A DNA stretch of 56,162 nucleotides, from assembly GCA_030700225.1 (NCBI GenBank), contig JAUYJT010000012.1, positions 1-56,162 of the forward strand, written 5' to 3'. Within the stretch, counting starts at the first letter, position 1. Each line of letters opens with the position of its first letter. The stretch comes from Candidatus Nanopelagicales bacterium (GTDB taxonomy: Bacteria; Actinomycetota; Actinomycetes; S36-B12; GCA-2699445). The notes under the pieces are model-generated. The model made no database searches and was not told the origin of the DNA. It was given only the letters and a program-made list of their open reading frames with translations. This document shows, piece by piece, positions 51,068-56,162 of this stretch. Made by a program: the position numbers and the translations under genes.

Positions 51068-52711
51068 GTGATTGAATCGATCACGGAGTCAGAGCAAGCT
51101 AGTCAAAGCCCTCGCGGAAACGGCACAGCCGGGATGTTGCTGCCGGAGCTGCGAAAGCTCGCTGACGAGCTCGGAATAGCGGGCGTCGGCGGCATGCGCA
51201 AGTCGGATCTGGTGCAGGCCATCACGGACCGGCAGGGCAGCCCCGCGAAGGATAGGGGAGATGCGGAGCCGAACAGCCCGCGTCAGAGCGACAGCCCGCG
51301 TCAGAGCGGGCAGGCTGGCGGCAGTGGATCAGAACCATCCGGACGATCCCAGACCGGTTCAGAAGCTGAAGGGGGCGGCACGGCAGGAAGTCAGACCGCC
51401 CGAGACAACGGGGAAGGTGCCCGTTCTCCCGCAAGAGGGGGGACATCCAACCAGCAGCGCGACGGTCGCAACGCGGCTGACGACGAGGCTCGGCGTCGGC
51501 GTCGGCGCGGGCGCGATCGCAGTCGCCGCGACCGTCCCAGAAACGAGAGTGACCCAATAGTTAGTGAAGATGACGTACTGATTCCCGTGGCTGGGATTCT
51601 GGATGTGCTGGAGAACTACGCGTTCGTGCGGACATCTGGATACCTGCCCGGTCCCAATGACGTGTATGTCTCGCTGTCCATGGTGAAGCGCAACGGAATG
51701 CGTAAGGGTGATGCCGTCACCGGCATGGTCCGCCAGCCGCAGGAAGGCGAACGCCGCGAGAAGTTCAACCCGCTCATCCGGGTCGATGCGATCAACGGCG
51801 CGACGATCGAGGAAGCGCGTGCCCGGCCTGAGTTTTCCAAGCTGGTACCGCTTTACCCGCAGCAGCGCCTGCGGCTTGAGACCGACGTCCCCAACCTCAC
51901 AAGCCGGGTCATTGACCTGGTGGCACCGATCGGGAAGGGGCAGCGAGGCCTAATCGTCTCCCCGCCCAAGGCCGGCAAGACCATGGTGCTTCAGGCGATA
52001 GCCAATGCCATCACCGCCAACAACCCTGAGTGCCATCTGATGGTCGTGTTGGTGGATGAGCGCCCAGAAGAAGTCACGGACATGCAGCGTTCCGTGAAGG
52101 GTGAGGTCATCGCTTCCACGTTCGACCGCCCGGCTGAAGACCACACGATCGTCGCCGAGCTGGCCATCGAGCGCGCCAAGCGTCTCGTTGAGCTCGGGCA
52201 CGATGTCGTGGTCCTGTTGGACTCGATGACCAGACTCGGCCGTGCCTATAACCTGGCGGCGCCAGCGTCCGGGCGAATCCTGTCCGGGGGTGTTGACTCA
52301 GCTGCGCTGTATCCACCGAAGAGGTTCTTCGGTGCGGCACGGAATATCGAAGACGGCGGCTCACTGACGATCCTGGCGACGGCGCTGGTGGAGACTGGCT
52401 CCCGGATGGACGAGGTGATCTTCGAGGAGTTCAAGGGAACCGGAAACATGGAGTTGAAGCTTGATCGCCGACTGGCGGACAAGCGGGTCTTCCCGGCCGT
52501 GGACGTGGATGCCTCCGGAACGCGCAAGGAAGAACTGCTCATGTCTCCGGAGGAGCTGAAGATCGTTTGGACACTCCGCCGGGTGCTGCATGCCTTGGAG
52601 ACGCAGCAGGCGTTGGAGCTGCTTCTTACCAAGCTGCGCGCGACGAGGACCAACTACGAGTTCTTGTCGCAGGTCCAGAAGACCACGCCAGGTGATTCGG
52701 ACAGCGACTGA
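51068..52711 (+). CDS. rho: Transcription termination factor Rho
   Basis: Rho is the hexameric RNA helicase that ends transcription. The 547-residue protein has the Rho N-domain ([29 protein letters not shown]), a long Ser/Gly/Arg-rich insert (about 57-165) typical of high-GC actinobacteria, the RNA-binding domain ([38 protein letters not shown]) and the ATPase with [33 protein letters not shown] and [16 protein letters not shown] 51068 has GGAAGGA 8 nt upstream. Confidence 0.96.
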   Translation: MIESITESEQASQSPRGNGTAGMLLPELRKLADELGIAGVGGMRKSDLVQAITDRQGSPAKDRGDAEPNSPRQSDSPRQSGQAGGSGSEPSGRSQTGSEAEGGGTAGSQTARDNGEGARSPARGGTSNQQRDGRNAADDEARRRRRRGRDRSRRDRPRNESDPIVSEDDVLIPVAGILDVLENYAFVRTSGYLPGPNDVYVSLSMVKRNGMRKGDAVTGMVRQPQEGERREKFNPLIRVDAINGATIEEARARPEFSKLVPLYPQQRLRLETDVPNLTSRVIDLVAPIGKGQRGLIVSPPKAGKTMVLQAIANAITANNPECHLMVVLVDERPEEVTDMQRSVKGEVIASTFDRPAEDHTIVAELAIERAKRLVELGHDVVVLLDSMTRLGRAYNLAAPASGRILSGGVDSAALYPPKRFFGAARNIEDGGSLTILATALVETGSRMDEVIFEEFKGTGNMELKLDRRLADKRVFPAVDVDASGTRKEELLMSPEELKIVWTLRRVLHALETQQALELLLTKLRATRTNYEFLSQVQKTTPGDSDSD

Positions 52712-52848
52712 CCGACGGGACACCGGTTTTGCCCGAGCCGGTCAGCGTGGGAGACTAAGACACCAATTCCGGTTCACGCTCCGACAGATCCGGTGAGATG
52801 GAACCGCGTCGGAGCGACCCGGATTTCGATGCTAAGGAGCCGACCCCG

Positions 52849-53067
52849 ATGAAGCCCGATATCCATCCGCGCTATGTGGAAACACAGGTCACCTGTACCT
52901 GCGGCAGCACATTCACGACGCGCAGTACTGCCGAGAACGGAATCATTCACGCGGACGTCTGCTCCAAGTGTCACCCGTTCTACACTGGCAAGCAGAAAAT
53001 TCTGGACAGCGGTGGCCGCGTGGCCAAGTTCGAGAAGCGCTTTGGCAAGGTATCCTCTAAGAAGTAG
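52849..53067 (+). CDS. rpmE: Ribosomal protein L31 (zinc-binding form)
   Basis: A 72-residue L31: [20 protein letters not shown], then [20 protein letters not shown] and [16 protein letters not shown]. The CxC and CxxC pairs mark the zinc-containing (C+) form, which many bacteria swap for a Cys-free copy when zinc is short. ATG 52849 has AAGGAG 9 nt upstream. A 137-bp gap separates it from rho, the usual order rho-rpmE-prfA. Confidence 0.95.
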   Translation: MKPDIHPRYVETQVTCTCGSTFTTRSTAENGIIHADVCSKCHPFYTGKQKILDSGGRVAKFEKRFGKVSSKK

Positions 53068-53092
53068 CATCAGTGATCCCGGGCGGCGGTTC

Positions 53093-53132
53093 GGGACGTC
53101 TCGCGTGTCTCCCCCGTCGCGCGGGACGTCCC
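53093..53132 (+). terminator. Hairpin after rpmE
   Basis: Arms 53093-53105 (GGGACGTCTCGCG) and 53120-53132 (CGCGGGACGTCCC) pair at 12 of 13 positions around a 14-nt loop, 25 nt after the rpmE stop. A second stem, CCCCCGGCAACGGGGG, lies at 53180-53195 just before prfA. Confidence 0.6.
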
Positions 53133-53228
53133 AGATCGCCGTCCGTTGCTGTCTGGCCAGTTGCGCCGGTCCGGCGATTCCCCCGGCAACGGGGGGGACC
53201 CCCAGTCGGCCTCGTGGATCGGAGTGGC

Positions 53229-54302
53229 ATGTTCGAGGCCTGTGAGGAGCTGCTGGCGGAGTCGGCGCAGCTTGAGCGCGACTTGTCTGACCCGGCCGTC
53301 CACGCGGATCAGAATCGTGCGCGCCGGCTTGGTCGCAGGTTCGCCGAGCTGCGACAGGTGATCACCGCATATGAGAGCTGGCGCGCCCTGGCCAACGACG
53401 TGACGGCGGCACTCGAGCTTGCCGGGGAAGACCCATCCTTCGCTGAGGAAGCCGAGGATCTGGCTCGGCGGCGCGATGAGGCAGCTGATCATCTGCGCGA
53501 GTTGCTCGTCCCGCAGGATCCGCTCGACGGCAAAGACGTGATTCTGGAGATCAAGGCCGGCGAAGGGGGGCTTGAGTCGGCTTTGTTCGCGGCGGATCTC
53601 ATGCGGATGTACCTTCGGTACGCGGAGAGAAGAGGCTGGGCTACCGAGGTTCTTGACCTGCAGGAGTCCGATCTTGGCGGAGTCAAGGATGCCTCGATCG
53701 CGGTGAAGGCGCGGGGGTCGGCGGCGACCGATCAGGCCCCGTTCGCACGCCTTAAGTACGAAGGCGGAGTCCACCGGGTTCAGCGGGTTCCCGTTACTGA
53801 ATCGTCTGGTCGGATTCACACTTCGGCCGCCGGTGTCCTGGTAATGCCCGAGGCAGAAGATGTCGACGTTGAAGTCGACCCAGGCGATCTGCGGATTGAC
53901 GTATTCCGGTCCAGTGGTCCTGGCGGCCAGAGCGTAAACACCACGGACTCCGCGGTCAGGATCACTCATCTGCCGACAGGGCTGGTCGTGTCGTGTCAGA
54001 ACGAGAAGAGTCAGTTGCAGAACAGGGACGCTGCCCTGCGGATTCTGCGCGCGCGGATGCTCGCGCTTGCGCGTGAAGAGGCAGAGCGTGAGGCGTCAGA
54101 CGCGAGGCGGGCGCAAGTCAGAACCGTTGATCGCAGCGAACGCGTGCGCACGTACAACTTCCCCGAGAACCGCATATCCGACCATCGCGTGAACTACAAG
54201 TCCCACAACCTGGATCAGGTACTTCAGGGTGATCTGGACGCCGTCATCGACGCGCTCGCGGAGGACGATCTCGCCCACCGGCTGGCGACCGCAACACCGT
54301 GA
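53229..54302 (+). CDS. prfA: Peptide chain release factor 1
   Basis: RF1 reads UAA and UAG stop codons. The 357-residue protein has [18 protein letters not shown], the anticodon-like tripeptide PVT in [17 protein letters not shown] (the PxT form of RF1, not the SPF of RF2) and the catalytic GGQ (232-234) in [20 protein letters not shown] 53229 has GGAG close upstream; the frame is open earlier without family match. It overlaps prmC by 4 nt (GTGA), the enzyme that methylates its GGQ glutamine. Confidence 0.95.
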   Translation: MFEACEELLAESAQLERDLSDPAVHADQNRARRLGRRFAELRQVITAYESWRALANDVTAALELAGEDPSFAEEAEDLARRRDEAADHLRELLVPQDPLDGKDVILEIKAGEGGLESALFAADLMRMYLRYAERRGWATEVLDLQESDLGGVKDASIAVKARGSAATDQAPFARLKYEGGVHRVQRVPVTESSGRIHTSAAGVLVMPEAEDVDVEVDPGDLRIDVFRSSGPGGQSVNTTDSAVRITHLPTGLVVSCQNEKSQLQNRDAALRILRARMLALAREEAEREASDARRAQVRTVDRSERVRTYNFPENRISDHRVNYKSHNLDQVLQGDLDAVIDALAEDDLAHRLATATP

Positions 54303-55225
54303 CGCAAGTTGACGGGCACTGGCCGCAAGAGGCGATTCGTGTGGCGGCTCGCGAGCTAGACCAGGCTGGCGTACCCAGCCCGGATCACGATGCTCGCGCC
54401 CTGGCGGCCTTCGTTCTCGGGGTGGCGCCGACGAAAGTGCCGCTGGTCCGCGAAGCAACCGAAGAGCAGCGGCGTTGTTTTGTCAGTCTCGTGCGGCGCC
54501 GCGCGGACAGGGAGCCGCTGCAGCACATCGTCGGGTACGCGCCATTTCTGGACCTCGAACTGGCGGTCGGCCCGGGCGTGTTCGTCCCGCGGCCCGAGAC
54601 AGAGGTGATGGCCGACCTGGTCCGCGAGCATGCGAACGAGATTGAGTCCCCGACGATCGTGGACCTGTGCACTGGCTCCGGTGCCATCGCCCTGGCTGTG
54701 GGAGTGCACTGTCGCGGCGCGCGCGCGCATGCCGTTGAAGCTGAAGCCGACGCATGCTCGTACGCGGCACGCAACATCGCCGCGCTGAGTGAGCGGATGA
54801 CGGGGCAAGGGTCAAGCGTCACTTTGCACTGCGGCGACGCGCGCGTCTGCGCGGAACCCGGGGGCGTGATCGAGGAGTTGCGCGGCCGGGCCGATGTCGT
54901 CGTGTCCAATCCGCCGTACATCCCCGATGGTTGCGTCCCCATCGATCCGGAAGTGCGGCTGCACGATCCAGATCGTGCTCTCTATGGAGGCTCTGACGGC
55001 TACGATGTGATCCGCCCACTCCTGGCTCAGGCCGTGCTCTTGCTGCGTCCGAACGGGCTTTTCGCGATCGAGCACGGGGATCTGCAGGGCGAGAACGCTG
55101 GCGACGGCGGCGTGCCCGCTCTAGTGCGCGACCACGTGACGGACGGGCGGCCATCTTTCGCCGAGGTCCGGGATAACATCGACCTCGCGGGACGACCAAG
55201 GTTCACCACGGCCATTCGCGCCTAG
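54299..55225 (+). CDS. prmC: Release factor glutamine methyltransferase PrmC
   Basis: PrmC methylates the Gln of the GGQ motif in release factors, using S-adenosylmethionine. The 308-residue protein has the N-terminal helical domain ([28 protein letters not shown]), the SAM loop [15 protein letters not shown] and the NPPY catalytic motif in [11 protein letters not shown]. Length and order fit. The GTG start overlaps the prfA stop, so enzyme and substrate are co-translated. Confidence 0.95.
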   Translation: MTQVDGHWPQEAIRVAARELDQAGVPSPDHDARALAAFVLGVAPTKVPLVREATEEQRRCFVSLVRRRADREPLQHIVGYAPFLDLELAVGPGVFVPRPETEVMADLVREHANEIESPTIVDLCTGSGAIALAVGVHCRGARAHAVEAEADACSYAARNIAALSERMTGQGSSVTLHCGDARVCAEPGGVIEELRGRADVVVSNPPYIPDGCVPIDPEVRLHDPDRALYGGSDGYDVIRPLLAQAVLLLRPNGLFAIEHGDLQGENAGDGGVPALVRDHVTDGRPSFAEVRDNIDLAGRPRFTTAIRA

Positions 55226-55295
55226 GCGCGGCTTCACTCGCACGAACGTCGGCCTCGCGGGATCGCGGCTAACGAGAATGCGCGGGACCCGTCGG

Positions 55296-55301
55296 TACAC
55301 T
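55296..55301 (+). promoter_or_regulatory. -10 hexamer for leaderless glyA
   Basis: TACACT lies 7 nt before the ATG at 55309 with no ribosome binding site between them. Confidence 0.5.
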
Positions 55302-55308
55302 CGCGAGC

Positions 55309-56162
55309 ATGACGCAAGATTCGCCTCCTTTCTGGGGTCCTGATTTCGGGGAACTGCTCGCGGATGATCCGGAGATCGCGGACGTCGTCCTTGGCGAGCT
55401 GGAGCGACTCCGCAGCGGGTTGCAGCTCATCGCGAGCGAGAACCTGACTTCACCGGCGGTGCTGGCCGCTTTGGGGTCAACGCTGTCCAACAAGTACGCC
55501 GAGGGGTACCCGGGTCGCCGCTACTACGGCGGCTGCTCCCAGGTGGATCGCGCCGAGATCATTGGGATCGAGCGTGCCAAGTCCTTGTTCAGTGCGGAGC
55601 ACGCCAACCTGCAGCCGCATTCTGGGGCCAGTGCGAACATCGCCGCCTACGCGGCCTTCGTGAAGCCAGGGGACAAGGTTCTGGCCATGAGCCTGCCTCA
55701 CGGGGGTCACCTGACTCACGGTTCGAAGGTCAACTTCAGTGGCAAGTGGTTCGATGTCGCGTCATACGGCGTCAGGCAGGACTCAGAGCTGATCGACTAC
55801 GACGAGGTGCGGGACGTCGCGGTGGCGCACCGGCCGAAGATGATCATTTGCGGGGCCACGGCCTATCCGCGACTCATCGATTTCGCGGCGTTCAGGGCGA
55901 TCGCTGACGAGGTTGGCGCGATACTCATGGTCGACGCCGCGCATTTCATTGGACTGGTGGCCGGACACGCCATCCCAAGCCCCGTTCCATACGCGGACGT
56001 CGTGACCTTCACGACGCACAAAGTCTTGCGCGGACCGCGGGGCGGCATGATCCTGTGCCGTGCCGAGCACGCGAAAGCGATCGACAAGGCGGTCTTCCCG
56101 ATGATGCAGGGCGGGCCTTTGATGCACGCTGTGGCCGCTAAGGCTGTGGCCTTGCGTGAGGC
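55309..56162 (+). CDS. glyA: Serine hydroxymethyltransferase, 3' end beyond the window
   Basis: GlyA interconverts serine and glycine with tetrahydrofolate. The frame is open from ATG 55309 to the end of the window (284 codons of about 420-430). It shows [69 protein letters not shown] and the PLP-lysine motif [14 protein letters not shown]. The usual sequence at the first of these is THKTLRGPRGG; here V replaces T. Leaderless start in appearance. Confidence 0.95.
   Translation, partial: MTQDSPPFWGPDFGELLADDPEIADVVLGELERLRSGLQLIASENLTSPAVLAALGSTLSNKYAEGYPGRRYYGGCSQVDRAEIIGIERAKSLFSAEHANLQPHSGASANIAAYAAFVKPGDKVLAMSLPHGGHLTHGSKVNFSGKWFDVASYGVRQDSELIDYDEVRDVAVAHRPKMIICGATAYPRLIDFAAFRAIADEVGAILMVDAAHFIGLVAGHAIPSPVPYADVVTFTTHKVLRGPRGGMILCRAEHAKAIDKAVFPMMQGGPLMHAVAAKAVALRE

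Noticed and set aside
1-56162. tRNA or rRNA genes
   Set aside because: I found no cloverleaf-like segment with the conserved T-loop sequence and no rRNA-like stretch.

Overview
This window is high-GC actinobacterial chromosome. FbiA/FbiB/FbiC (cofactor F420), a WhiB regulator, MtrA/MtrB, a DUF3499 gene and a Rho factor with a long hydrophilic N-terminal insert, together with many leaderless-looking starts (TANNNT 6-7 nt before the start codon), point to the class Actinomycetes. The genus cannot be read from the sequence.

Layout. (1) 1-2.1 kb is a graveyard of mobile DNA: the tail of an HNH endonuclease gene, a 22-bp tandem repeat, an ISL3-type transposase fragment and a frameshifted tyrosine-recombinase gene. 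(2) 2.4-4.8 kb holds a secreted lipoprotein and an intact ISAzo13-type IS. (3) 4.9-20.6 kb is core metabolism and envelope: fbiB-fbiA diverging from fbiC, a whiB gene, a large GT2 membrane glycosyltransferase with its DUF5719 partner, DUF3499, then manB, a Trm112-like gene, manA, a cation efflux gene and ahcY. (4) 20.7-23.2 kb is a 2.4-kb IS with an unusually large transposase, apparently inserted in the 5' end of a CPBP-protease gene. (5) 23.8-39.6 kb is a gas-vesicle island. (6) 39.7-43.5 kb has a beta-propeller protein and mtrA-mtrB. (7) 43.5-44.1 kb is a VapBC-like pair. (8) 44.2-56.2 kb is core again: argS, lysA, hom-thrC-thrB, rho, rpmE, prfA, prmC and the start of glyA, which runs off the window.

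The island is the most interesting part. One arm (minus strand) has a soluble histidine kinase, a NarL-type regulator, a coiled-coil protein, a 66-residue basic protein and a stand-alone six-motif CXXCXGXG zinc protein. The other arm (plus strand) runs gvpA, a repeat-bearing GvpC-like protein, gvpN, a coiled-coil protein, GvpH, a CDC48-type double AAA ATPase, a GvpF/L with a C-terminal J-domain, a second GvpF/L, gvpG, a second GvpH, gvpO, a GvpA-like protein with a zinc ribbon, a GvpA-like protein with a PH/GRAM-like domain, gvpK, a PH/GRAM-like plus Hsp20-like fusion, a third GvpF/L and a DnaK.

The J-domain, the CXXCXGXG domain and the Hsp70 are the parts of a DnaJ/DnaK machine, here split and built into the gas-vesicle locus alongside CDC48 and three small-heat-shock-like proteins. 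My reading is a dedicated assembly or disassembly chaperone system for gas vesicles, controlled by the divergent two-component system. This is inference from domain content and gene order; no function has been tested here.
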